Below are positions 33,600 to 44,194 of a stretch of DNA of 64,000 nt, piece after piece (position 1 is the first letter of the stretch; the number at the start of each line of letters is the position of its first letter). The position numbers were made by a program, and so were the translations under genes. The DNA lies in assembly GCA_003254925.1 (NCBI GenBank), contig QANZ01056060.1, positions 23,659 to 87,658 on the forward strand, read 5' to 3'. The notes beneath the pieces are model-generated. The model was not told the DNA's origin and ran no database searches. It saw only the letters and a list, made by a program, of their open reading frames with translations. The DNA comes from Chamaecrista fasciculata. Taxonomy: Eukaryota; Streptophyta; Magnoliopsida; Fabales; Fabaceae.

Positions 33600-34164
33600 A
33601 GGCTCTCCAAATACAAATCCTACAGTTTACTCCTAAGTGTTAACTATAGCACTTATCATGTAGACATTCTTCTAAAGCAATTCTAAATTATTTATTACAT
33701 GTATATGTATAAAGTATATTTCAACGACCATCAATTTTGAATTGCAATGTACGTGCAATAAATCATTCCCCAAATTATGTTTTGGATACAAAGGTATTTA
33801 TGATAACATTAGGTTTTGAAACACTGTTCAGTAAACAACATTTTCAGTAATAATTTTTATTAATATCAATGAATGCTCATAATTTATTAAAATATTAATT
33901 ATAAAATTATTCAATCGACCTCTATTTTATTAAAAGAAACGATATAATAGAAAAAAAAGAGTCAAACTCAAATCACATTAAAAATAAAAAAAGAAAAAGA
34001 AAAATTTTAAAGTAGATTCATGTTATTGTCTTATATTAAGTTTATATGTAATAAGATCTCATTGTTTACTTTTTTTCTTGTTAACTTTTGTTATTCCACA
34101 AATAGTGAGATACAAACTGGTATCCTGAGAGTTAATTTTGTGTTATCATAATGAGTTAATTTTG
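33600..34164. other. Probable Helitron interior, non-coding
   Basis: AT-rich DNA with no helicase or other frame. If it belongs to the Helitron it is a non-autonomous element. Confidence 0.35.
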
Positions 34165-34185
34165 TATAAATTAAACTTTGGTATC

Positions 34186-34665
34186 TTGAGATACGAACCG
34201 GTTCCATTTTGGTATCATATTCTTTCAAAAGTGACATTTTGATACTCTGTTCCATTCACCGTTAGCACTTTGGTACCCAAAATCTTTTTTTTTTTTTGTT
34301 ATCTCTTAACGGAAAAAAGAACATGCAGGTCATGTGCATGGGAAAAAAATACAAAATCCACAATCCTAAACTCATATTTAACAATTTAGCCTCCAAATTA
34401 AAACACATGATTTAGTATGCATTTGAAGGCAGATGATTTCATTTTTTATAGGTTAAATTGAGAAATTTGAGTTTAGCATGGTGGATTTCGTGTTTTTTTA
34501 CCATGCACGTGACTTGCATGTGCTTATTTCCCTCAAAAAGTAATGAAAAAAAGTTTTTGGGTACCAAAGTGCTAACGACGAATAGAACAATATAGTAAAA
34601 TATCACTTTTAAAAGAACATGGTACCAAAGTAGAATCGATCCATACCATAGGGCATATCAAAATG
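34186..34665. repeat. Fold-back MITE ('CTTTGGTACC' family)
   Basis: The left arm at 34186-34290 (with CCGTTAGCACTTTGGTACCC) is mirrored by the right arm at 34559-34665 (GGGTACCAAAGTGCTAACG). The arms are about 100 bases with mismatches, around a 270-base centre. The element at 51610-52010 has similar arms. Confidence 0.7.
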
Positions 34666-34909
34666 TAATTTACCCATTAATTTTAAATGAATTAAAATTG
34701 TAGTTACAAATTGGTAGTGTTAAGATTGATAAGTTATGTTACCAAAAAAAAAAAGATTCATAAATTAAGATTCATAAATCTATTTTTGACTCCAATGACA
34801 CTCTTATACAAATNATTATAATTATAAATTCAAGTCTTAAAATAATTATATTATCAGAATATCTTTATTTTAGGAATAATTAAATCACCAAATTTTGACT
34901 ATATATATA

Positions 34910-35195
34910 TATGGGCAAGTCGACTTGCACCACAATAGAAAAGTCAGACACAGACAATTTTATGCAACCCTAATTTGGTTTTCCTCCTAAGAGTTAGAGA
35001 GAGAAAATATTCCTTTGCACACACAAGAGAGAAAGTCGACTTTCTCTAAGAGTTAGGGAATTTCGACTTTGCTCTATAATTAGGGTTTGTGAGAGAAGAA
35101 TAGGCAAGAAGGAGTTCTTGTGGGGGGATTCTTCTAAGCGCCACCTCAATTGCTGGTTCAAGAAGGAGTTCTTGAAGTCAGAGGTCTGTAGATTG
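34910..35195 (+). mobile_element. LTR fragment, probably Ty1/copia, plus orientation
   Basis: Shares GAGAAAGTCGACTTTCTCT and nearby phrases with 62900-62950 in inverse. Its last 100 bases (AAGAAGGAGTTCTTG... GAGGTCTGTAGATTG) are the inverse of 16985-17095. It is cut off by the CACTA element beginning at 35196. Confidence 0.6.
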
Positions 35196-36518
35196 CACTA
35201 CAAAAAAATCGGTATTTAGCGACGGTTTAGAGTCGGGTTTAGCGACGGTTATGACCGTCGGCAGAGATCTAGCGACGGTTACTGAAACCGTCGTTAAACA
35301 CAGCGTCGGGAGCCTTTTAGCGACGGTTTTATCAACCGTAGGGATAACCGTCGCTAGATAAAACCTAGCGACGGTTGTGACCGTCGCTAGACTCAGTCAA
35401 ATTCGCTCTCCCTGAACTTATTTGGCGACGGTTATAAGCGTCGCTAGATGCCGACGGTTCTAAGCGTCGCTAAAGCAAGGTAAAGGCATATTAAGATTTA
35501 AGAATCCTATGTTTGTGTTTGGGTGAGGGAAGGAACAAAACACAATTCAGCAAAATTAAATCAGACAAAACAGCTTCACCTAAACACTACCAACAAACTA
35601 GTACTATATATTCTAATTTCTCACTCCTATTTGATTGGCCAAGTAATTCTCTTACAAATAAGTTAATTAGTTGGTAACTATGAAGTTTTTAGCCACCATC
35701 ACACTCCACACACTGACTTTTATGTTTATAATAATTAAATAATTATTATAAACACTCCATTAGTTTTAAGCATTCACATTCATAACATCATATTACAGCC
35801 ATTAACTTCACAACCTTCATATTTCAGGCATGATGGCCACTCTTCTTGCTGATTGGGGGCAATTCTGATTCAAAAACAGAACAAAAAAAAAGCAGAGAAT
35901 GGGAGAAGTGCCATACACGTGTAAAATTAATATATATAATTCTCATCAGTGCCAAAACAGCCAACAGCTAACAGCTATATATCTGCATCCATGCGCAAGT
36001 TCAATTCAGTTCATCTAACAGTTAAAATTAATAAAGTATAGGAATTATCTTGTAAAATTAATTAGGATGGTGATCCATACACGTGTTTTAACATTAAAAT
36101 ATTAGGAGCATAATTAATTAATAATGGCAGCAATAATAGTCATCAATTCTGATTCATATTTTTAGTCATCATACACGTGGTTTCTCAATGATGATTATTT
36201 AAGGGTGAAATTTGTTCTTGCTAAAAGAGAAGATAGACATCAGTTGTTTTCTCTTTTAGCAAGAACAAACTGATGTCTATATAATTTTCTATATAATTTT
36301 CTCTTTTAGCCAAAACTGATGTCTATCTTCTCCATCTTTTTTTTTTTGGTAAACTTTGTTTCCTATCTTCTCCCTTCTATGCATGTAATTACCAGTCAAA
36401 TGATATATCAGAAAAACAGTGGAAGAATAAACATAAATGATATATCATTAGGTCCTTATCCTCACAGTAAAATGTAAGCTTCAATTTGGACCACAAATAA
36501 ATACTTCAAACAACTTAC

Positions 36519-36558
36519 TAGTCCAAAGATGGCACCAGATGCACCTACTGCAGGCATT
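36519..36558 (-). pseudogene. Captured exon, rhomboid-protease-like (GASG motif)
   Basis: On the minus strand, between an acceptor TTTTGCAG and a donor GTAAGT, 40 bases read MPAVGASGAIFGL. GASGAIFGL is the conserved segment around the catalytic serine of rhomboid intramembrane proteases. Only this short exon is recognisable. It has no function here, and the identification rests on a short motif. Confidence 0.45.
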
Positions 36559-36888
36559 CTGCAAAACCAATAACTCATTGCTGAACTTGGTTTTCTAGAA
36601 ATTACAGAATCAGAATACTCAGGTGTAAGCACTAATTTTGATGTTATAGGTTCTTACCAAACCACCTAACCAGAAAGAAGCTTGTTCTTGCTAGGTCAAT
36701 ATGGGCCTATTTCTCATAAAAGTACATCCCTAAATTCCTTATTACTGGTGTCAAATTAAAATTCTCTGTCACTATGAGAGCCAGAGTCCTCTCTTGATAA
36801 AATAAATTGACTGGAAGCAACATAGCTATGGAAGAAAACTTCAATGTTAGAATACACTAGAAGTTCAAGAATTCTTGCACTATCTTAC

Positions 36889-36966
36889 CTGTAATTCACA
36901 ATCAGTAAGCTGTATCAAACTGAAGAAAGAAAAGCCAAAGACTTCGAGAAGGATGCCAATGAGACC
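36889..36966 (-). pseudogene. Exon-like segment, unidentified hydrophobic peptide
   Basis: On the minus strand, between CAATTTTAG and GTAAGA, exactly 26 codons read without a stop: GLIGILLEVFGFSFFSLIQL then TDCELQ. The other two frames have stops. It could be part of a membrane protein. I cannot name it. Confidence 0.35.
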
Positions 36967-37418
36967 CTAAAATTGAACTGCATAGCAAGATATAAAATTC
37001 AAATCCTTATGCCTAACTTTTAAGTTTTGAAAAAGCTCTAAGTGAAACAATATGCCCAATAGATGCTCATATTAATTTATGAGCCTTTATTATTATTATT
37101 TCTCTCCACTCCCTTATACATTGCATCATATTATTGAGGAAGTGAGAAAATAAAGTTTTTAGGGAAAAGGATGATTCACTGCCAGTCAGTTTTGAGCAAT
37201 GTATTATCAAAATTAAAGGTATAATCAGCGTGTTAATCGTCATAAAAACATGTGCATACAACTAAATTTGATATCATTACCAAGGAATACTTTGAAAGCA
37301 ACTCTAGGGGGATTAGTTTATGATGATAGATTAGAAAGCTGCTTACTGAAGCATTTAAAACTCTAGGGGTATTAGTTTATCATTGGAAAGATGGGTGAAA
37401 AAGAAAAAGGAAGCTTAC

Positions 37419-37568
37419 CAGTTTCCCAATTGCTTCGTAGCTGGAAGAAAGCAATTTAGCCAATAAGTTGCTCTTTAGGTCTCTGTTGGGCACAGAACCA
37501 AGGACAAGACTGATGGCATTAACAACTTCTTCCTCATCTTCCAAAGGTAAATGCCATTTCTCTAATTC
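37419..37568 (-). pseudogene. Captured exon of a MOS14/transportin-SR-like importin
   Basis: Exactly 150 bases on the minus strand, bounded by an acceptor TTCTTTCAG and a donor GTAAGC, encode 50 residues including [20 protein letters not shown] and [14 protein letters not shown]. This matches a helical-repeat segment of plant transportin-SR/importin-13 (MOS14), the importin-beta relative that carries SR splicing factors into the nucleus. The frame is open and the splice borders are preserved. It is a transduplicated fragment, and the rest of the roughly 1000-residue protein is absent. Confidence 0.7.
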
Positions 37569-37716
37569 CTGAAAGAAGAAACAGTACTTAAATGGCCAAA
37601 GAAGAGTACAACAATAAATTTGAGAAGATTTTTCCAAATAAGATAGTATGAATATTTCCTAGGTGGGCATATTTGACTTGCATATATTGGATATATATTC
37701 CCAAATGGAGATATAC

Positions 37717-37825
37717 ATTGCGGCAGGTTGAGCCTCATATTAATTATATCCTCTCTTTTCTCTCAACCCACTGCTAAATTCTCTGCTATTTGTTACATTA
37801 GATGCTCAATAGTCAATAGTGCTTT
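37717..37825 (+). repeat. 109-base direct repeat in the CACTA element, copy 1
   Basis: ATTGCGGCAGGTTGAGCC to CAATAGTGCTTT. It recurs at 38364-38472 with only about two differences. Confidence 0.9.
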
Positions 37826-38363
37826 GAAAGAAATAAGCCTTACCGCCTTAGTGGGTTGGCCAACATAAAAGAAAGTTCATGCTAGACTATGAATATTCAT
37901 TATCAAAGACGATCATGTTTACATGCTAGATTAGACACAGAATTACTCAGTATCATGACTAAATGGAGAATTAAGATTTTAGTTCAAATAATATGGTGAC
38001 CAAGAAGCAAGGATAATGAATTAATGATGCAATCGGAACCTCTTTCCCTAGAGTCAGTCAGGCACTAGCTAGTATCATAAGCTGTTACTCTTCTCTTTTA
38101 TTCTACTTAAGTTCTGGTCTAAATATCATTTTTTTTGGCCTGAATATCATAACTTAAACATTTTTCATGCTTTATTGATGCTGTGCTATAGGATTTTGTG
38201 GTAATAGGGAATAGGATTAGGATGTTTGTATTACTGGAGAGAATTAAGTTAACTGCCTCGTCAGAAGTAGTAACCACAGTTGAATGAAAAGATGTCATGA
38301 ATGCTAAACAGAACAACCCACTGCTAAACAGAATATTTTAACTCATGTACACCCTTAACTACC

Positions 38364-38472
38364 ATTGCGGCAGGTTGAGCCTCATATTAATTATATGCTC
38401 TCTTTTCTCTCAACCCACTGCTAAATTCTTTGCTATTTGTTACATTAGATGCTCAATAGTCAATAGTGCTTT
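38364..38472 (+). repeat. 109-base direct repeat in the CACTA element, copy 2
   Basis: Nearly identical to 37717-37825, 647 bases downstream and in the same orientation. Confidence 0.9.
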
Positions 38473-39151
38473 TTCTAGGTAAGTCTAACATTCCACATTC
38501 TGCCTGCTAAATAAAGAAGCATCTCAATAGTCATATCAGTTTTAGAGCACAGATTAGTTGATAATTATAATACTGGATTTGGATATGGTGGCATCATCAT
38601 GGCACGCTTTGACTTAGGCTCAGAGGATGGTAAAATAGTAAGGTAAGCCATTTTCTGGACACTATTGAGAGGAAAAACAGAAAAACTATTAGAGTAAACT
38701 GACATTCTAGATTTCTAGTCCCTAGATTATACGAATTCTGTCATTTTGGTACCTGATTTTTTAAAATATTATTCCTCAATAGGATGAGACCCATTACAAG
38801 CTGAAAAACTATCACCAAGAAGGGAAAAACCTATTGCAAATATCAGCTAAGTCAAAATATCAAGGATGGTCTGAGACATAAACGTAACGAGCTAGCTAGG
38901 TGAGTATAGGAGTCAAACTAACAAATAAGACATGAAAATACAATATAAAAGGATAACAGCTTCAATTTTACCTTCAATTTTAGCAGAAGAAGAATCGATT
39001 AGTGAAAATCAAGGATGGTTTAGTTAATTTTACCTTCAATTTTGTCGAATCTGAGAGAAGAGAAGACGAATTAATTAGCAGGAGAAGATCGATTTGTGGA
39101 AATGGAGGCTTGGGCGAATAACAGCTTCAGAAGAAATTTTCGCTAGAGAGA

Positions 39152-39263
39152 AATTTGGGGAAACGGCGTCTAAGGTTTGGGGATTTTCGCGAAGAAGCTC
39201 TGAAAATCGATTTGGGGAAACGGCTTGTCTAAGGTTTGGGGATTTTCGCGAAGAAGCTCTGAA
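39152..39263 (+). repeat. Tandem duplication near the CACTA right end
   Basis: Two copies of a unit of about 55 bases (TTTGGGGAAACGG... GAAGAAGCTCTGAA), at 39152-39204 and 39209-39263. Partial echoes of 'GCTCTGAAGGTGTC' follow up to 39305. Confidence 0.85.
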
Positions 39264-39677
39264 GGTGTCGCACGAAATGGCTCTGAAGCTCTGAAGGTGT
39301 CTCACGAAAATGCTCTGAGAATGAAACACTGAGAATGAAACTCTGAAATGGAGGGAATCGTGAAAATGCTAGGTGGGAAAAGTTTAGCGCCCTTTTAATT
39401 CCTTGCCGACGCTTCTCCTTGCCTTCACCGACGCTTCATCTGACCGTGCGCAAAGAAGCCAATTTCATGTCTCTGCCGACGCTTGCATCGACCGTGGGCA
39501 TATAACCGTCGGCATAGACCGTGTTTTTTGTAGTGGTATCACATAATCCATAATTAGTAGCATTGATCGATCTTGGGTATATGTATATATATATATATAA
39601 TATATCAGAATCAACAAATGATGACATACAGACAACATGTGTTAAGAATATGTACGAAGAAACTGTAGTTTCGTTTA

Positions 39678-39686
39678 ATTTTAATA
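39678..39686 (+). repeat. 9-bp target site duplication, left
   Basis: ATTTTAATA, identical to 40339-40347. Confidence 0.9.
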
Positions 39687-40338
39687 GGCAAAACACCCTT
39701 TCATATGCCCTAATGTTTGGTATCAGTTTCAGATATGCTCCTAACGTTTGTTTTGTGTCAGACTGTCAGTTATGCCCCTAATACATTGGTGTCAATTATA
39801 TCATAACTTCAATTTTTTTGAGCCAAAATCCTATTTTGGTCCCTCAAGTTTGCTCAAAGTTCCGTTTTGGACTCTCAAGTCTCTGACGAACTTTTCGGCG
39901 AGATACATGGCAACCCCGACAACTACTAAAACTCCTAATCCAAGGTTTTTTGACCTCCTGAGTTCAATGACAACCTCCATTTTGCGAAAAAATGACTGGC
40001 AAGCCGCCGAAAAATTACACAATCGCCGAAAATCATATTTCCAGTCATTTGTTCGCAAAATGAAGGTCGTCATTGAACTTAGGAGGTCAAAAAACCTTGG
40101 ATTAGAAGTTTTTGTAGTCGTCGAGGCAATCATGTATCTCGCCGGAGACTTGAGGGACCAAAACGGAACTTTGAGCAAACTTGAGGGGACCTAAATAGGA
40201 CTTTGGCCCAAAAAAAATTGAGATTAGGGTATAATTGACACCAACGTTTCACATTGGGGCATAATTGACATAAAACAAACGTTAGAGGCATAACTGAAAC
40301 TGACCCCAAAAGTTAGGGGCACGAAAGGGTCTTTTGCC
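39687..40338. mobile_element. Complete palindromic MULE-type MITE, 652 bp
   Basis: The two halves are near-perfect inverted copies of about 300 bases, from GGCAAAACACCCTTTC on the left to GAAAGGGTCTTTTGCC on the right. Only a short centre around 40010-40035 is unpaired. Perfect 9-bp target duplications point to the Mutator-like superfamily. Because of the palindrome, both strands carry similar open frames of about 115-148 codons; I regard these as consequences of the structure, not genes. A truncated relative is at 7428-7840. Confidence 0.9.
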
Positions 40339-40347
40339 ATTTTAATA
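40339..40347 (+). repeat. 9-bp target site duplication, right
   Basis: ATTTTAATA, identical to 39678-39686. Confidence 0.9.
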
Positions 40348-40452
40348 TTTATGCCATTCCAGATTGAAGGGATTAATGACAAAATTAAACGGGGCGAATT
40401 ATGCGTACATATACACTGCAAAAAGCCAAAACACATAAATACGTAAAAACAA

Positions 40453-40590
40453 GGCAAAAGTATTATTGGTACCCCCAACGTATGGGTCATTTTCAGTTAT
40501 ACCCCCAACGCTTTTTTTTGTTAATTATATTTTCAATGTTTCACATTTGAGTCAATTATACCCCAACTCGACATTTTTTATCGTTTTAAG
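40453..40590. mobile_element. Partial MITE end (same family as 1165-1560)
   Basis: Starts GGCAAAAGTATTATTGGTAC and continues with 'GTTATACCCCCAACGC' and 'GAGTCAATTATACCCC' phrases. No inverted right arm was found, so it is truncated. Confidence 0.55.
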
Positions 40591-41004
40591 GTCCTTAAGT
40601 TTTCATAATTTAGAAATTCTCCATTCTCTTAAGATTTTTCTTTCACACAAGTCCTTAACTACTAATTATAGAATAATCCAGAATATTTGTCATTTTTAAT
40701 GAATTGGTCCCTGCAATTGACATTGAGAGAGTATAAAAAAAGGTGTATAAAAATAATCTATAACCTCAGGATGCTCCACTTGACTTCATGTCTTTTCTAT
40801 CCAAGGCAGAACACATAAGAAAAATAAGCATTAAAGAATAGTAAGACAAACAAAACATCTAATATCACATATATATAAAGATGACCAAATTAAGGATGAA
40901 TGTTAATGATGGCAAAGATTTATATCTTGAGCAAACAAAGAAAAAAACCGAGTTGATCAAAGATAGATATATTAAATTAAATTTGAATGGTTTTTAGTTT
41001 TACT

Positions 41005-41100
41005 TTTTTATTACAAATGAAATTTCATTAAGAGACCAAATCAGCCAACATTACAGCAGTACACACATCAGGGGGCCGGGAGACCCCATCCAACACTGAT
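41005..41100 (-). mobile_element. LINE 3' end fragment
   Basis: On the minus strand it reads GGTCTCCCGGCCCCCTGATG, then GGTCTCTTAATGAAATTTC and an A-rich end at 41005-41020. This resembles the 3' untranslated tail of plant L1 LINEs. No coding part is left. Confidence 0.45.
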
Positions 41101-41652
41101 TTTGGGCTATATATATCATCAAAATTATGCCAATTATCCTTTATTTCCCTTCAACTAGTTCAAATAAAACCAATTACATCATATTTCAAATTGAAAACAC
41201 AATTATTTCAGCAAACTAAATTACATGCATACCTTCCAAGTATTGATACCAAAATCTTCTACAGAGTTTGAAGCACACCCCAAGCACTTCTTGTCCTCAA
41301 TTTAATTTCTGCAATCAAAACTATGTATTTTGAAAATGCAAAAAGAAATAACCAAAATCTGAAAATCAGAAAACAGGTCCAAAATTGAACCAAAATCTGG
41401 TTCATTTATGAACCAATTCTCTGGTTCAAGTTTTGAACCTCTTTTCCTCTTGTTTCTTGTATACCAGTAAAGTGTTATGATACTGAACACATCTATATAC
41501 TTTAGTTTTATTTGTCCAGAGATTTGTTAGTTGAAGGAATCAATAGGTGTCAATAATACAGCTAGAGATTTAGTCAATTACAGTGGACTGAACTGATTGT
41601 GACACAAACTGCTTCATTTCGATAAGGTAAATAGCCGAAAGTTTTTACCACA

Positions 41653-42515
41653 ATGGGAGAAGTAATGTGGTTAAAGGTACATGAAAAATTTGAGATTTCT
41701 GATGGTCAAAATGAGTTAAACTTGAAGAAATTTGTCATTGAAACTATGCAAAGGCTCTTTAGAGCTTGGAAGACACAACTACGTAAGCATTACAATAATT
41801 TTGATAATGACTGTGAGAGGCTAGCTAACAAACCTATTGATGTTACTACAGAAGATTGGGTTTGGTTGGTAGAACATTTTGGTTATGATAGTTTCAAGGT
41901 AAGTGTAAATAGCATATTTTGGAAAACTTTTTAGTCTTCCCAAAATTCTACAATTATGTGTTTCTTTTATTACTCATGTGTTTGCTTTATTTTAATAATT
42001 CCAAAGTTGTGAATTTGTTTCTTGCAGAGGGATCCTAAAACTGGGAAAAAGGCAGCACTTGATCGAATATGAAGCTTCAACGTACTCCTAAAACAAAAGA
42101 GAGAGCAGAGAGATTCTTGTCATATATATACAAAATATCAAAATATGGAAGAAGTTCAATTCATGAACTTATTTATTAGCTAATTCATTTCTTGTATTTG
42201 TAGGGTGAGATCCAAGAAATTGTGATTCAACAGCAACAAAGTGACAATCCTCTTTCAGATGATGAAATTTTAGCATCTGCGCTTGGTACACGATCTGGTT
42301 ATGTTCGAGGAAAAGGTTAGGGAAAGAGACCACCAAGTAAGAGGGCTTTACTAGCAAGAGATGAGGAAGCTAGTGTTTCTTCAACTATAGACAGTGTACT
42401 TGAAGAAATGCAAGCTGAGATGGACAGAAGATTACAAGTTTAGCGGGAGGAATTTCTTAAGATTTTAGAAGAAGGCGAAATTCGAGCTACGATGAGGCCA
42501 ACTATGCAACAGGTA
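41653..42515 (+). pseudogene. CACTA transposase-type (Ptta/En/Spm) gene remnant
   Basis: The first exon-like frame (41653-41899) contains VIETMQRLFRAWKTQLRKHY and TTEDWVWLVEHFG, a pattern of the plant Ptta/En/Spm transposase family (Transposase_24). An intron-like GTAAGT follows 'DSFK', and the frame resumes after TTGCAG at about 42029 with RDPKTGKKAALDRI. Beyond 42200 a further exon-like part has ALGTRSGYVRGKG, a stop, KRPPSKRALL and a coiled-coil tail. Several stops break it. It ends where a truncated LTR starts at 42562. Confidence 0.7.
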
Positions 42516-42561
42516 CTTTTACTTTTTGGTAGTAATTCTTTGAGTATTGGGGCTGCTATAT

Positions 42562-42866
42562 ATATTCATTGATGATCGTGATGCAAGACAGTAAATAAGG
42601 ACTAAAAGATAACAAGAGAAAGAGAAAGAAAGAGAAGCAAGAAGAGAGAGAGAAGCAGAATCAGGGAGAAAAAGAGAGAATCCAGAGAGAGAATTTTCTA
42701 AGAATATTCCTACCCAATTCCCCTCTTCACATGGCTATTTAACCACATTCCATAACACACTTCATTTGGGTCACATGGCCTCCGAGTCTTCACACCTCTA
42801 AACCTATATTCATCAACTCAATCCATTTAATCATTGGGCCTGATTTGTCCATAATTATCCATGACA
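42562..42866 (-). repeat. 3' LTR, truncated
   Basis: 305 bases matching 44725-45029 at over 90% by eye. It carries a GA-rich tract and 'CCATAACACACTTCATTTGG'. The outer end is replaced by unrelated DNA at 42562. Confidence 0.8.
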
Positions 42867-43474
42867 TTACTCCACCTTTTGAAATGGACCTTGTCCTCAA
42901 GGTCAAAGGATGAAAAACGTGGCTTCAATTGGGCAAAAGGATCCCACATGGGTGGTGAGTGAGCATCCAATGCAACCAAAAGCTGAAGGAATTTGAGCAA
43001 CTCTGCGGAAGTGTCGCATGGAGGGAAAGCTAATGGTCTTGAAATCCAGTGATATGAGTCCAATAATTTTAGGCCCAAAGATGTGTGAGGCTCCTCAAAT
43101 GGGACCAATGCCATGGTAAAAAGATGGAGTCCAGTATGTGAAGAACAAAGCCCTTGTGTTTTAATCGAATAAGGACCAAGCCCTTTAAGATGAGTAAAGG
43201 CAATTTGTTGGGCCCTAAGACGGTGTACAATAATAGATGCCATAATGAGTAAAGTATGGGCCACCAAACTGATTCTCTTATCGCTGATATCGAAATTGAC
43301 GTTGCAAACCCTAAAAACTCCATTGAATGAATAATGGTGGTCGACTAAGATGTGGAGCGGAGACGCCGATTCTTCTAGAGGCTTCAAACATTTCACAATT
43401 TGCCATCGAATGAACATGTCGTAACCAAGAGCTACTGTTGTGGTGATGCCTATGCAAATTTCTACAATCGCCAA
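42827..43474 (-). CDS. Retroelement ORF with pol-type C-terminus
   Basis: An open frame of 215 codons in the orientation of the LTR element. Most of it (starting MAIVEICIGITTTVALGYDM) matches no family I know. It ends FDLEDKVHFK... NVMDNYG, closely resembling the end of chromovirus pol (NLEDKVLFDHGGSVT in the 27.9-kb element). It runs about 40 bases into the LTR before stopping. It may be a replacement of the normal gag-pol interior. No catalytic motif was seen, and function is unknown. Confidence 0.4.
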   Translation of the reverse strand: MAIVEICIGITTTVALGYDMFIRWQIVKCLKPLEESASPLHILVDHHYSFNGVFRVCNVNFDISDKRISLVAHTLLIMASIIVHRLRAQQIAFTHLKGLGPYSIKTQGLCSSHTGLHLFTMALVPFEEPHTSLGLKLLDSYHWISRPLAFPPCDTSAELLKFLQLLVALDAHSPPMWDPFAQLKPRFSSFDLEDKVHFKRWSNVMDNYGQIRPND

Positions 43475-43612
43475 AACAGAGTATGAGAATGTTGCGTTTG
43501 GGGAAGAAGAGAGAACATGAACATACGATTATCCAAAACTGGGCAAGGAGAGAGAGAATGGAAAAAGTTTTGGGTGTGTGTCAACACCGGAAGCGGCAAC
43601 CGATAATCGACC

Positions 43613-44149
43613 TTACCCACTAGCTCGATCTTCCGAAATCGAACAAAATAAGGCAATCAGAACTTTTGGTTGCAACTTGCAAGACATCTGCGCGGAATGT
43701 AGCCGATATGATTGAAGACATTCAAAAACGAATCCACATCCCTGAAAATGTCGTTTCGAGCGATGGCTACATATAATCCATTCCATACGATTATGGTAGC
43801 ATTGAAAAACAACAAAAACAGAGCAAGGATTAACGAGTGTATCCGAGAGAGAATGGAACAACAAAAACAACACGGACGAGGGGGGAGGTTCGCCGACTGA
43901 AAACTTAGTTATTGAGTGAACAAAAGTAAATGCTACGACTTGATGAGTTTGCCACATTGAAGGCCAACGAAGTAACAGTGACCATCGATCGAACAAACGA
44001 TCCAAACCTGTGTGACTGCCCACCTGGATAGGCCAAGCCATGAAGTGAGGGAGGTACGATTTCTGGTGCATCGACCCAAAATGACCTTGTAAAACCAAAT
44101 CAACATCACAACTCCTTGAACAGTTGGGCAGATATCGATGGTTATTCAT
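43613..44149 (-). CDS. Hypothetical ORF inside the non-autonomous LTR element
   Basis: 178 codons without a stop, in the element's orientation and between the other two frames. It is rich in His, Ser and Cys, with no motif I recognise. It may be chance or part of a decayed internal gene. Confidence 0.2.
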   Translation of the reverse strand: MNNHRYLPNCSRSCDVDLVLQGHFGSMHQKSYLPHFMAWPIQVGSHTGLDRLFDRWSLLLRWPSMWQTHQVVAFTFVHSITKFSVGEPPPSSVLFLLFHSLSDTLVNPCSVFVVFQCYHNRMEWIICSHRSKRHFQGCGFVFECLQSYRLHSAQMSCKLQPKVLIALFCSISEDRASG

Positions 44150-44194
44150 CCAAACATGAAAGAGAGGTGATGAGCCAACAAATTGTTCAAGAAA

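Larger units (their letters stand above)
35196..39535. mobile_element. Non-autonomous CACTA (En/Spm) element with captured gene pieces
   Basis: Ends CACTACAAAAAAATCGG and GTGTTTTTTGTAGTG are CACTA termini. Subterminal repeats of the type TAGCGACGGTT / AACCGTCGCTA crowd the first 270 bases, and CCGACGCTT / ACCGTCGGC motifs the last 130. The interior (4.3 kb) encodes no transposase. It holds exon-like pieces of host genes on the minus strand, a 109-base direct repeat and a local tandem duplication. The expected 3-bp duplication is not seen: the flanks are TTG and GTA. It interrupts an LTR fragment. Confidence 0.9.

Noticed and set aside
35190..39540. 3-bp target duplication of the CACTA element
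   Set aside because: The flanking triplets are TTG and GTA and do not match, and the right flank does not clearly continue the interrupted LTR. I do not claim a duplication.
39748..40194. Paired open frames of 148 codons (plus) and 115 codons (minus) with similar proteins
   Set aside because: The similarity on both strands follows directly from the palindrome of the MULE-type element. No known domain is present.
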